From: Streptomyces decoyicus
GTDB taxonomy: Bacteria > Actinomycetota > Actinomycetes > Streptomycetales > Streptomycetaceae
Assembly: GCF_019880305.1 (NCBI RefSeq)
Contig: NZ_CP082301.1
Location: forward strand, 1,550,001 to 1,614,000
Direction of reading: 5' to 3'
DNA length: 64,000 bases
The notes below the pieces were generated by a model that was not told the DNA's origin, did no database searches, and saw only the letters and a list, made by a program, of their open reading frames with translations. Shown piece by piece: positions 21,503 through 29,907 of this stretch. The translations under genes and the position numbers were made by a program. Within the stretch, counting starts at the first letter, position 1. Each line of letters begins with the position of its first letter.

Positions 21503-24109
21503 TTACTTCACGGGTGCCATCTTGTCGACGATGCCCGGATGGGCATCGATCCACTTCTGGACGCCCTTGTCCTCGTTGCCCTTTCCGGCGGCCTGAATGT
21601 CCTTCTCCAGGCTGCCGAGCTCATCGGCGCTCATCTTCCAGTTCTTCAACCAGCCGTTGAACTCCGGGAATTTCTTCGGGAAGCTCTTGTTGCCGATCGT
21701 CTTGATCTGGTTGTTGGCGCCCCAGGTGCCCTGCGGGTCCTTGAGCTTGGTGAGGTCGTACTTGCTGTACGCCCAGTGCGGGGACCACAGGACCACCGCG
21801 ATGGGCTCCTTCTTGTCGTAGGCCCGCTCCAGCTCGGTGAGCATGGCGCTGGTCCCGGCCTCGGTGACGTCGAAGCCGTCCAAGCCGTAGGCGGGCGACA
21901 CCACGCTCTTGAGGCGCTTCATCTCGCCGGTGCCCGGCTCGATTCCGATGATCTTGCCGCCGAAGGTGTCCTTGTGCTTGCGCAGATCGTCCAGGGTCTT
22001 CACACCCTTGACGTAGGACGGTACGGCGATCTCCAGGGAGGTCTTGTCGTACCAGGCCCCGACGTCGACCAGATCGTCTTTGTACTTGTCCCAGTACTGC
22101 TTCTGCGCCACCGGAAGCCAGGCGTCGGTTTCGACATCGATCTGCCCCGTCGACAGTCCGGTCCACATCGGCCCGACATCGAGGTTCTGGAGCTTCGGCC
22201 GGTAGCCCCGCTTCTCCAGAATGTTCTTCCAGAGGTACGTCGTGGCAATGCCCTCGTCCCACGCCGGGAAGCCCATGGTCGGGGTCTTGCCCGCGTCCTT
22301 GCCCTTGGCGTAGGCGGCCTTGGCGGACGGCGCCAGCTTGTTGACCAGCCCCGGGTGCTGCTTGAGCCAGGCGCGCACGCCCTCCTGCTCATGCCCCGTA
22401 CCGGCGTTCTTGACCTCGCTCTCGAGGCTGGTGAGCTGCTTCTCGTCGAGGTGGAACTTCTTCATCCAGCCCGCGACCTGGGGCTCGTCGTGGGAGAAGC
22501 CCTTGCGGCCCAGCATGTGCAGGCTGTCCCCGGACCCGAACGAGCCCTTGGGGTCCTTGAGCTTGGTCAGCTTGTACTTGTCGTAGGCCCAGTGCGGCGA
22601 CCACAGCGTGACGGCGATCGGCTTCTTGTCGTGGATCGAGCGGTCCAGCTCGGTGAGCATGGACGAGGTGCTCGACTCCATGACCTTGTACTCGCCGCCC
22701 AGGCCGTAGTCCTTGAGGACCTTGTCCTTGAGGATCTTCATCTCGCCCGCGCCGGGCTCGATGCCGACGATCTTCCCGCCGAACGTGCCGCCCTTGCCCT
22801 TGAGGTCGTCCAGGGTCTTGACGTCCTTCATGTAGGACGGGACCGCGATCTCCAGGGAGGTCTTGTCGTACCAGGCGCCCAGGTCCTCGAGCTTGTCCTT
22901 GTACTTCTTCCAGTACTCCGCGTGGGTCGTCGGCAGCCAGGCGTTGGTCTGCACGTCGATGTCACCACGGGCCTGGCCGGTGAAGAGCGGGCCGGCATCC
23001 AGGGCCTGGACCTTGGGCTTGTACCCGCGCTGTTCGAGGATTTCCTTCCACAGGAACGTCGTGGCCTTGCCCTCGTCCCAGTTGACGTAGCCGAGGCTGA
23101 CCGGCCGGCCGTTGCCGTCGGTGCCCGCCGCGCCACCGCTCTCCTTGCCGGCGAAGCTCATCCCTCCGGCGATGAGCGCGAGCACCACCACCGCGACCGT
23201 CGCGACAGAGGTCGCGGGCTTCCAGTGGAGGAACTTCAGGCCGCCGAGCGCGGCCTGCGCCTTCGCCAGCGCGCGCCGGCCGAGCGGGGAGACCCGCTGG
23301 TTGAGCGCACTGGTCATCCGGTCCAGGTACACCGCGAGGATGACGACCGCGAGACCGCCCTCCGCGCCCAGCTTCACATCGACCGAGCTGAGCGAGAGGT
23401 AGACGGTGCCGCCGAGACCGGCGCCGCCGACCATGCCCGCGATGACGACCATGGACAGCGCCAGCATGATGACCTGGTTGATACCGGCCATGATCGTCGG
23501 CAGGGCCAGCGGCAGCTGTACGCGGAAGAGCGTGCGCCGGGGATGGGTGCCGAACGCGTCGGCGGCCTCGACCAGTTCGCCGTCGACCTGCCGGATGCCC
23601 AGTTCGGTCATGCGGACCGCGGGCGGCATGGAGAAGACGATGGTCGACACGATGCCGGGGACGGCACCGAGGCCGAAGAAGAGGATGCCGGGGATCAGGT
23701 AGACCATCGCGGGCATCGTCTGCATCAGGTCCAGGACCGGACGCACCGCCCCGCTGACGGCACGGTTGCGGGCCGCCCAGACACCGAGCGGTACGGCGAC
23801 CGCGATGGTGATGATGCAGGCCACGAGCACCAGCGAGAGCGACTGCATGGTCTGGTGCCACTGCTCGATCGAATCGATCAAGGCGAAGCCGAGGAAGGTC
23901 AGCACAGCGGCCGGCAGACCGCGCAGCCACCAGGCGATCACCGCGAAGATGCCCGTCAGGAGCAGCGGTTCGGGGCCGGAGAGGACCGTGAGGATGCCGT
24001 CGTAGAAGCCCCCCAGCACGGTCGTGACGAAGTGGAAGAGCCACTCGGCATGGTCCCGCAGCCATTCGACCAGGCTGTCGGCCCAACTGCCTATCGGAAT
24101 CCTAGGCAC
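21503..24109 (-). CDS. Glycine betaine/proline ABC permease fused to two tandem substrate-binding domains
   Basis: This 868-residue protein combines an OpuAB-type permease (about 1-290, with the EAA-type loop EAADAFGTHPRRTLFRVQLP) and a further membrane helix near 305-325. Two OpuAC-type binding domains follow at about 330-600 and 605-868. Both share WDEGxATTxLWKxILExRGYxPK, DxxTxAWLP, GAWYDKTSLEIAVPSY and AVxLWSPHWAYxKY. It imports osmoprotectant quaternary amines. One fused binding domain is known; two are unusual and look like internal duplication. It overlaps the ATPase gene by 8 bp. Confidence 0.9.
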   Translation of the reverse strand: MPRIPIGSWADSLVEWLRDHAEWLFHFVTTVLGGFYDGILTVLSGPEPLLLTGIFAVIAWWLRGLPAAVLTFLGFALIDSIEQWHQTMQSLSLVLVACIITIAVAVPLGVWAARNRAVSGAVRPVLDLMQTMPAMVYLIPGILFFGLGAVPGIVSTIVFSMPPAVRMTELGIRQVDGELVEAADAFGTHPRRTLFRVQLPLALPTIMAGINQVIMLALSMVVIAGMVGGAGLGGTVYLSLSSVDVKLGAEGGLAVVILAVYLDRMTSALNQRVSPLGRRALAKAQAALGGLKFLHWKPATSVATVAVVVLALIAGGMSFAGKESGGAAGTDGNGRPVSLGYVNWDEGKATTFLWKEILEQRGYKPKVQALDAGPLFTGQARGDIDVQTNAWLPTTHAEYWKKYKDKLEDLGAWYDKTSLEIAVPSYMKDVKTLDDLKGKGGTFGGKIVGIEPGAGEMKILKDKVLKDYGLGGEYKVMESSTSSMLTELDRSIHDKKPIAVTLWSPHWAYDKYKLTKLKDPKGSFGSGDSLHMLGRKGFSHDEPQVAGWMKKFHLDEKQLTSLESEVKNAGTGHEQEGVRAWLKQHPGLVNKLAPSAKAAYAKGKDAGKTPTMGFPAWDEGIATTYLWKNILEKRGYRPKLQNLDVGPMWTGLSTGQIDVETDAWLPVAQKQYWDKYKDDLVDVGAWYDKTSLEIAVPSYVKGVKTLDDLRKHKDTFGGKIIGIEPGTGEMKRLKSVVSPAYGLDGFDVTEAGTSAMLTELERAYDKKEPIAVVLWSPHWAYSKYDLTKLKDPQGTWGANNQIKTIGNKSFPKKFPEFNGWLKNWKMSADELGSLEKDIQAAGKGNEDKGVQKWIDAHPGIVDKMAPVK

Positions 24110-25328
24110 CGGCGCTCACCTTGTCCTCGGGGTCGTGGTCCGTGGGCGCGTTGCCGGACGTCTGCTCGGAGGTCTCGTCCGCGGGCGTCTTGTCCGCGGA
24201 TATCCCGTCGCCCGAGGTCTTGGCCTCGGCCTGGACGGGAACGGCCGGGGCCGGGTCCTGCGCCGCGGATTCGCCGAGGACGGCGAGCAGCCGCTCGGCC
24301 GTCACAGCGCCGACCAGTTCGCCCTTCTCATCGGTCACGGCGACCGGAACGGTGCTGGTCGAGCAGGGCGTGAACAGCTCGACCAGCGGGGTGTCGACAC
24401 CGACCGTGGCAGGTGCGGCGGCCCGGAACTCCGCCGCAGTGGCGAGCTTCTTGCCCTCCGGGGTCGTGGCGCCGAGCACGGTCCCGACCTCGGCCATGAT
24501 CGCGCCCGCGGTCAGTACCCGCGTACGGTCCACGTCCTGGGTGAAGGAGGCGACATAGTCGTTGGCCGGCGTGACGAGGATGTCCTCGGCGCTGCCGATC
24601 TGGACGATCCGGCCGTCGCGCATCACAGCGATCTTGTCGCCGAGCCGCATGGCCTCGTTCAGGTCGTGGGTGATGAAGACGATGGTCTTCTTCAGCGCCT
24701 TCTGGAGCTCCAGCAGCTGGTCCTGCATATCGCGGCGGATCAGCGGGTCGAGCGCGCTGAAGGACTCGTCCATCAGCAGCAGGTCGGCATTGGTGGCCAG
24801 CGCACGGGCCAGGCCCACGCGCTGCTGCATCCCGCCGGACAGCTCGTCGGGCCAGGACTTCTCCCAGCCCTTGAGCCCGGTGAGTTCGAGCGCTTCGGTG
24901 GCGCGCTTCGTACGCTCGGCGCGCGGTACACCCTGCACTTCGAGGCCGTAGGCGGCGTTCTCCAGCACACTGCGGTGCGGGAAGAGCGCGAAGTGCTGGA
25001 AGACCATGGAGATCTTCTCGGAGCGGACCTTGCGCAACTCCTTGTCGCTGAGCGAGGTGAGGTCCTGGCCGTCGAACCGGACGGTTCCCGACGTCGGCTC
25101 CAGCAGCCCGTTGAGCGTGCGCAGCAGGGTGGACTTGCCGGACCCGGACAGACCCATGACGACGAATATCTGGCCCTCGTCCACCTCGATCGACGCGTCG
25201 ATCACCGCAGCGGTGGTGCCTTCGGCCCGCAGGTCCTCCCGGCTGGCGCCGGCTTCGAGCTTGCGGACCGCGTCCTCGGGTCGTCTGCCGAACACCTTGT
25301 ACAGGTGCTCGGCTTGCAGCCTGGACAC
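24102..25328 (-). CDS. Glycine betaine ABC transporter ATP-binding protein
   Basis: A 408-residue ATPase of the OpuAA/ProV type that powers the fused permease. Walker A is GLSGSGKST, the signature LSGGMQQRVGLA, Walker B LLLMDESFSALD. After the ATPase domain (about 1-275) comes a CBS-like regulatory region (FTPCSTSTVPVAVTDEKGELVGAVTAERLL, only its core quoted: VPVAVTDEKGELVGAVTAE) and an acidic Thr/Glu-rich tail. The start is GTG (25326-25328). CBS modules in OpuA sense ionic strength or c-di-AMP; the same is inferred here. Confidence 0.92.
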   Translation of the reverse strand: MSRLQAEHLYKVFGRRPEDAVRKLEAGASREDLRAEGTTAAVIDASIEVDEGQIFVVMGLSGSGKSTLLRTLNGLLEPTSGTVRFDGQDLTSLSDKELRKVRSEKISMVFQHFALFPHRSVLENAAYGLEVQGVPRAERTKRATEALELTGLKGWEKSWPDELSGGMQQRVGLARALATNADLLLMDESFSALDPLIRRDMQDQLLELQKALKKTIVFITHDLNEAMRLGDKIAVMRDGRIVQIGSAEDILVTPANDYVASFTQDVDRTRVLTAGAIMAEVGTVLGATTPEGKKLATAAEFRAAAPATVGVDTPLVELFTPCSTSTVPVAVTDEKGELVGAVTAERLLAVLGESAAQDPAPAVPVQAEAKTSGDGISADKTPADETSEQTSGNAPTDHDPEDKVSAGA

Positions 25329-25414
25329 ATATGCCTCTCTTGTCGAACCAGTGACGACCTGCCACCCCCGTAGCCAGGTCGTGGAGTGGCGCGGGTTCCG
25401 CCCGCCTTTACCGG

Positions 25415-25433
25415 TCGAAAAGTTGAATTTCGA
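25415..25433. promoter_or_regulatory. Inverted repeat upstream of the betaine operon
   Basis: tcgaaa (25415-25420), 7 bp, tttcga (25428-25433), about 90 bp upstream of the ATPase start in an AT-richer patch. It could be an operator for an osmotic regulator or a promoter element. Confidence 0.35.
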
Positions 25434-25531
25434 TCGGGTCCACTCCGGCTGCGCGCCTGCCCTTCTTTATGCGGCTCAAACAAGACGGTGATTCACCTCA
25501 CATCCGCGTGACGTATGGGGCATACGGCAAG

Positions 25532-26470
25532 ATGCGGGATGTGACTCGACGCCTGATGCTCCTCGACACCGCCTCTCTCTACTTCCGCGCCTATTTCGGG
25601 GTACCGGAATCAGTCAAAGCCCCGGACGGCACCCCGGTGAACGCGGTGCGCGGCCTGCTGGACTTCATCGCCCGGCTCGTCCAGGACCACCACCCCGACG
25701 ACCTGGTCGCCTGCATGGACTTCGACTGGCGCCCCCAGTGGCGGGTCGACCTGATCCCCTCGTACAAGGCACACCGGGTCGCCGAGGAATCCCCGGCCGG
25801 ATCCGCGGAGCCCGACGAGGAGGAGATCCCCGACACCCTCTCGCCCCAGGTCCCGGTCATCGAGGACGTCCTGGACGCCCTGGGCATCGCCCGTATCGGG
25901 GCGGCCGGCTACGAGGCCGACGACATCATCGGCACCCTGACCGCACAGGCCAAGGGCCCGGTGGACATCGTCACCGGCGACCGCGACCTCTTCCAGCTCG
26001 TCGACGACCGGCGCGGCATCCGCATCCTGTATCCGCTCAAGGGCGTCGGCACCCTCCAGATCACCGATGAGGCGCTGCTGCGCGAGAAGTACGGCGTGGA
26101 CGGCCCCGGCTACGTCGATCTGGCGCTGCTGCGCGGCGACCCCAGCGACGGCCTGCCCGGCGTCCCGGGCATCGGCGAGAAGACGGCCGCGAAACTGCTG
26201 GACGCCTACGGCAACTTGGCGGGCATCATGGCCGCCGCCGAGGACCCCGCTTCGAAGGTGACCCCCGCCCAGCGCAAGCGGCTGCTGGAGGCCCGCCCGT
26301 ATGTCGCGGTCGCCCCGAAGGTCGTGAAGGTGGCCACCGACGTGGCCGTCCCGGCCGTCGACCACACCCTGCCGAACGAACCGGCCGACCCCGTGCGGCT
26401 GGAAGCGCTGGCCGACCAGTGGGGCCTCGGCGGCGCATTGCAGCGCCTGCTCCTCACGCTCCGCCGATGA
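25532..26470 (+). CDS. 5'-3' exonuclease (PolA-like 5' nuclease domain)
   Basis: A 312-residue stand-alone flap endonuclease/exonuclease. Acidic metal-binding residues are seen in LMLLDTASLYFRA, ACMDFDWRPQWR, GYEADDIIGTL and VTGDRDLFQLV, and the helix-hairpin-helix motif is GLPGVPGIGEKTAAKLLDAYG. It removes RNA primers or flaps beside DNA polymerase I. ATG 25532 is chosen; GTG 25541 and ATG 25556 are alternatives. It is divergent from the betaine operon. Confidence 0.9.
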   Translation: MRDVTRRLMLLDTASLYFRAYFGVPESVKAPDGTPVNAVRGLLDFIARLVQDHHPDDLVACMDFDWRPQWRVDLIPSYKAHRVAEESPAGSAEPDEEEIPDTLSPQVPVIEDVLDALGIARIGAAGYEADDIIGTLTAQAKGPVDIVTGDRDLFQLVDDRRGIRILYPLKGVGTLQITDEALLREKYGVDGPGYVDLALLRGDPSDGLPGVPGIGEKTAAKLLDAYGNLAGIMAAAEDPASKVTPAQRKRLLEARPYVAVAPKVVKVATDVAVPAVDHTLPNEPADPVRLEALADQWGLGGALQRLLLTLRR

Positions 26471-26474
26471 CCTG

Positions 26475-26493
26475 TTAGGTTAGGTATACCTAA
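26475..26493. promoter_or_regulatory. Iron box (DmdR/IdeR operator)
   Basis: ttaggttaggtatacctaa is a near-exact match to the actinobacterial iron-box consensus (TTAGGTTAGGCTAACCTAA). It ends 26 bp before the GTG start of the siderophore-interacting protein gene, so that gene should be repressed by a DmdR-type regulator when iron is plentiful. Confidence 0.9.
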
Positions 26494-26519
26494 TAAGTAT
26501 CGCATCAGGGGAGATCGCC

Positions 26520-27377
26520 GTGGCAGCTGAGCGTCCGTCCCGCAAGAAGCCCACCCTGCACCGCGCCCGGGTGCAGCGCACCGAGCAGCTCACCCCGCAC
26601 ATGGTCCGCGTGGTGCTGGGCGGTGAGGGGCTGGGGGAGTTCACGGCGGGCGAGTTCTCCGACCACTACGTCAAGCTGGTCTTTCCGCTGCCCGGCGTGC
26701 AGTACCCCGAGCCGTTCGACATCGCGCAGATCCGCGCCGAGTTCCCCCGCAACCGCTGGCCCAGGACCCGTACGTACACCGTCCGGGCCTGGGACCCCAC
26801 CACCCGCGAGCTGACCGTGGACTTCGTGGTGCACGGCGACGAGGGCGTGGCCGGACCGTGGGCGGCCGCGGCGAAGCCGGGCGAGGAGATCTTCCTTCTC
26901 GGTCCGGGCGGCGCCTACGTCCCGGAGGCCGGCGCCGACTGGCATCTGCTGGCGGGCGACGAGAGCGCACTGCCGGCCATCGCCGCATCCCTGGCCCGGA
27001 TGCCCGCGGGCGTACCGGTGCACGCCTTCATCGAGGTGGCGGGCCCGGAGGAACGCCAGGAGCTGGAGGTACCGGCCGGCGCCGGGATCCGCTGGCTGTA
27101 CCGCGGGGCCGCACCGGTCGGCCGCGAACTGGTCGCCGCCGTACGGGCGCTGGAGTTCCCGGCCGGCCGGGTCCAGGCGTTCGTGCACGGCGAGGCGGGG
27201 TTCGTGAAGGAGCTGCGGCGCCTGCTCCGCGTCGAGCGCGACATCCCCCGCGAGGCCCTGTCCATCTCCGGCTACTGGCGCACAGGCCACGACGAGGACG
27301 GCTGGCAGGCCGCCAAGCGCGACTGGAACCAGCAGGTCGAGGCCGAGCAGGAGTCCGCGACGGCGACGGCCTCCTGA
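26520..27377 (+). CDS. Siderophore-interacting protein (ferric-siderophore reductase)
   Basis: A 285-residue FAD/NAD(P)H-dependent reductase of the ViuB/SIP family that releases iron from imported siderophores. FAD-binding residues are in WPRTRTYTVRAWD, the NAD(P)H side in HLLAGDESALPAIAA, and the family-specific end is SISGYWRTGHDEDGW. It starts at GTG 26520 after GGGGAG and directly follows an iron box. It is not clustered with siderophore synthesis or uptake genes. Confidence 0.93.
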   Translation: MAAERPSRKKPTLHRARVQRTEQLTPHMVRVVLGGEGLGEFTAGEFSDHYVKLVFPLPGVQYPEPFDIAQIRAEFPRNRWPRTRTYTVRAWDPTTRELTVDFVVHGDEGVAGPWAAAAKPGEEIFLLGPGGAYVPEAGADWHLLAGDESALPAIAASLARMPAGVPVHAFIEVAGPEERQELEVPAGAGIRWLYRGAAPVGRELVAAVRALEFPAGRVQAFVHGEAGFVKELRRLLRVERDIPREALSISGYWRTGHDEDGWQAAKRDWNQQVEAEQESATATAS

Positions 27378-27428
27378 CCCGGCGGTACGACCCGGCCGGC
27401 CCTTCTACGGCGGGACCCTCGCGGGCCC

Positions 27429-27500
27429 GCAGGCCCGCAGGCCCGCAGGCCCGTAGGCCCGTAGGCCCGTAGGCCCGTAGGCCCGTAGGCCCGCAGGCCC
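27429..27500. repeat. 8-bp tandem repeat (g[c/t]aggccc, 9 copies)
   Basis: Three gcaggccc units, five gtaggccc units and one gcaggccc unit follow without interruption in the spacer between convergent genes. The c/t change is clustered, suggesting recent slippage expansion of a single variant unit. Confidence 0.92.
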
Positions 27501-27533
27501 GGGTCACGATCTCGGCGGTGGAAGGGGCCCGCG

Positions 27534-27899
27534 CTACGGCGTATGGCAGACCGCTTCGATGTTGTTGCCGTCGGGGTCACGGACGAAGGCCCCGTAGTAC
27601 GACGCGTGGTACTGGGGCCACAGCCGTGGCGCGTGCAGGGACTCGGCGCCGGCCGCAACGGCCGCGGCGTGGAAGGCGTCGACGGCCGCGCGGCCGTCCG
27701 CGGCGAAGGCGAGGTGCACCTCGCGGGCCGGGCCGTCGTCGGTGGCAGGGACGAGCCAGAGGGTGTGTCCGGTGGTGCCGAAGCTGATGAACTCGCCGAA
27801 TTCCTTGGTCCGTTGCCCCCCGAGCGGGGCGAGGACACGGTCGTAGAACTCCGCACTCGCCGCCACATTGCTGACCTGGATCGCGATGTGATCAATCAT
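27534..27899 (-). CDS. VOC-family (glyoxalase-like) protein
   Basis: A 121-residue single-domain vicinal-oxygen-chelate protein. IDHIAIQVSNVAASAEFYDRVLAPLG starts the first beta-alpha-beta-beta-beta module and the last strand is FVRDPDGNNIEAVCH with the metal-binding Glu. The metal-binding His is in MIDHIAI. Members include glyoxalases, dioxygenases and antibiotic-binding proteins; the substrate is unknown. It starts at ATG 27897-27899. Confidence 0.85.
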   Translation of the reverse strand: MIDHIAIQVSNVAASAEFYDRVLAPLGGQRTKEFGEFISFGTTGHTLWLVPATDDGPAREVHLAFAADGRAAVDAFHAAAVAAGAESLHAPRLWPQYHASYYGAFVRDPDGNNIEAVCHTP

Positions 27900-28025
27900 G
27901 CCGTCAGCCTTCCACCGGCTCCGGGGGTCTGTCGCGGCGATTACCGCCAGGAGCCCCGTCGGGCGCCCCGTCGAAGAGCCCGTCGGCATCCCCGTCCGGG
28001 CACGCGGACCGGAGCGCCGGCCGGC

Positions 28026-28382
28026 TCAGTCGTGGTGGAAGACCTCCCGCATCGGTGTCCACCACTCCCCCGGTACGGCGCCCTCGGTCTGCTCCTGGCA
28101 GGGATCGGTGAGCTGCCACCACCGCCGGGTCACCGGGTCGGCCGCCATCCGGGCCATGTCGGCGGCGTAGTCCTCCCCGACGTACTCGGCATACGAGAAC
28201 AGCACATCGCCCTCGAGGAAGATCGAGTAGTTGCGGAGATGGCAGGCGGTGATCATCGCCAGCACCTCGGGCCAGACCTCCGCATGCAGCCGCAGATACT
28301 CCTCGCGGTGTTCCGGGCGCAAGGTGATGAGCCTGCCGAGGCGCCGTACCGGGGTGGCGCCCTCGTCGCGTGTCGCACACAT
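28026..28382 (-). CDS. L-rhamnose mutarotase family protein
   Basis: A 118-residue protein of the RhaM family, which interconverts sugar anomers. RLITLRPEHREEYLRLHAEVWPEVLAMI, quoted only as EEYLRLHAEVWPEV, carries the conserved His; NYSIFLEGDVLFSYAEYVG and RWWQLTDPCQ are also conserved. The start is the ATG at 28380-28382. No other rhamnose genes are present, so the sugar could be rhamnose or fucose. Confidence 0.88.
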   Translation of the reverse strand: MCATRDEGATPVRRLGRLITLRPEHREEYLRLHAEVWPEVLAMITACHLRNYSIFLEGDVLFSYAEYVGEDYAADMARMAADPVTRRWWQLTDPCQEQTEGAVPGEWWTPMREVFHHD

Positions 28383-28502
28383 GGCGGAAGCCTTCCCCAC
28401 CACCCCGGCGGCCGCACCCTGCCGCCCCGGACCGCCGCGAAGTCGTCCTGCCGTTGCGGGAATTGGTTGACGGCGCAGGCATCTGCCTGTTCCACTGACC
28501 CC

Positions 28503-28580
28503 ATGCGTCCTCAGCAGCGGCTGGTCACCCGCGACCACATCGACTTCGGTCGAGTGTGGTCGGCCTCCTGTTGCCGCTGA
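28503..28580 (+). CDS. Cys-Cys leader peptide upstream of the LLM monooxygenase
   Basis: A 25-codon open frame, ATG 28503 to TGA 28580, reads MRPQQRLVTRDHIDFGRVW and then ends SASCCR. Peptides of this pattern (basic start, R-H-x-D-x-x-R-V middle, terminal Cys) are found before sulfur-assimilation genes in Streptomyces, where ribosome stalling at Cys codons senses cysteine supply. The Cys codons are the third- and second-last. It ends 111 bp before the monooxygenase start. It is below the length normally called as a gene. Confidence 0.7.
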   Translation: MRPQQRLVTRDHIDFGRVWSASCCR

Positions 28581-28691
28581 CTTCTTCGTAGCGCAGTACA
28601 TCCCCCTCCGCCGTACGGCCATCCCGTACGCCCGCATGCCCCACGCGCATGCCCACGAGCGCACGACCTACGAGAAGACGAGGCCATCACC

Positions 28692-29828
28692 ATGCCTGTC
28701 GAGTTCCTCGGCATTGCCGCGACCAACGACGGTTCCGAAGTCACCCCCCGTTCCGGCGCTTCCTTCGACAAGGCCTACACGCTGAAACTGGCCCGTGCCC
28801 ACGAGGAGTACGGCTGGGACCGGGTGCTGTTCGCCTACGGTTCCGGCTCCCCCGACCCCTCCCCGGCCGCGGCCTATGTCGCGGCCCGCACCGAGACCCT
28901 TCAGATCCTGGTGGCGCACCGCCCCAACGTCTCCTATCCGACGTTCGCCGCGAAGACCTTCGCGACGCTGGACCGGATCAGCGACGGCCGGCTCGCGGTC
29001 CACTTCATCACCGGCGGCAACGACCACGAGCAGGGCCGCGAGGGCGACACCCTCACCAAGGACGAGCGCTACGACCGCACCCGCGAATACATCCGCCTCG
29101 TCAAGAAGATCTGGACCACCCACGAGCCCTTCGACCACGAGGGCACCCACTACCGCTTCCGTGACTTCGTCTCGGACACCTTCCCCGTCCAGCAGCCGCA
29201 CCCCCAGGTGTCGTTCGGAGGTTCCTCGGCGGCGGCGTACGCGGCGGGCGGCGCCGAGGCGGACATCTACTGCCTGTGGGGCGAGCCGCTGGCACAGACC
29301 GCCGAGCAGATCGCCTCGGTGCGGGCCGCGGCGCGGGCGGCCGGCCGCAGCGACGTGCCCAGGATCCAGGTCGCGTTCCGGCCGGTCATCGCGCCCACGG
29401 AGGAGCTGGCCTGGGAGAAGGCCCACCGCACCCTGGAGCGGATCAGGGCACGCAAGGCGGGCGGCCCGCTCAGCCGCCGGCATCCGCTGACGAACCCGCA
29501 GAACGCCGGGTCACAGCGGCTGCTGGCGGTGGCCGCCGAGGGCGAGCGGCACGACCGGGCACTGTGGACCCCGACCGCCGCGGAGACCGGCGGCGCGGGC
29601 AACTCCACGGCCCTGGTCGGCACGCCGGAGACCGTCGCCGAGGCCCTGCTCGACTACTACGACCTGGGCGTGGACATCCTCTCCGCGCGCGGCTACGACC
29701 TGCTCGACGACGCCATCGACTTCGGCCGGTATGTCATCCCGATCGTGCGCGAGGAGGTCGCCAAGCGCGACGCGGAGCGGGCGGCCACCGGCGGCCGGCA
29801 GGCGTTGTCACCCGCCGCCGCCCGTTAG
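28692..29828 (+). CDS. LLM-class FMN-dependent monooxygenase (SsuD-like)
   Basis: A 378-residue TIM-barrel enzyme of the alkanesulfonate-monooxygenase group, which uses FMNH2 and O2 to release sulfite from organosulfonates. FLGIAATNDGSEVTPRSG, DRVLFAYGSGSPDPSP, LVAHRPNVSYPTFAAKTFATLDRISDGR (only its RISDGR end is diagnostic), FITGGNDHEQGREGD and VSFGGSSAAA fit the family. The Cys leader peptide upstream supports a sulfur-scavenging role. No flavin reductase or ssuABC genes are adjacent. A role on another substrate is possible. Confidence 0.85.
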   Translation: MPVEFLGIAATNDGSEVTPRSGASFDKAYTLKLARAHEEYGWDRVLFAYGSGSPDPSPAAAYVAARTETLQILVAHRPNVSYPTFAAKTFATLDRISDGRLAVHFITGGNDHEQGREGDTLTKDERYDRTREYIRLVKKIWTTHEPFDHEGTHYRFRDFVSDTFPVQQPHPQVSFGGSSAAAYAAGGAEADIYCLWGEPLAQTAEQIASVRAAARAAGRSDVPRIQVAFRPVIAPTEELAWEKAHRTLERIRARKAGGPLSRRHPLTNPQNAGSQRLLAVAAEGERHDRALWTPTAAETGGAGNSTALVGTPETVAEALLDYYDLGVDILSARGYDLLDDAIDFGRYVIPIVREEVAKRDAERAATGGRQALSPAAAR

Positions 29829-29840
29829 GCGACAGCAGTC

Positions 29841-29875
29841 GGCGCCGCACCCCCGCCGGACGGGGGTGCGGCGCC
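29841..29875. terminator. Bidirectional terminator
   Basis: A 15-bp perfect stem (ggcgccgcacccccg and complement, loop ccgga) between the convergent monooxygenase and helicase genes. Confidence 0.8.
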
Positions 29876-29907
29876 GTACCGCTCAGGCCGGAACCGGCCG
29901 CTGCCGC

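Noticed and set aside
27429..27500. Possible CRISPR-like array from the repeated 8-mers
   Set aside because: The units are contiguous with no spacers and too short; no cas genes are present.
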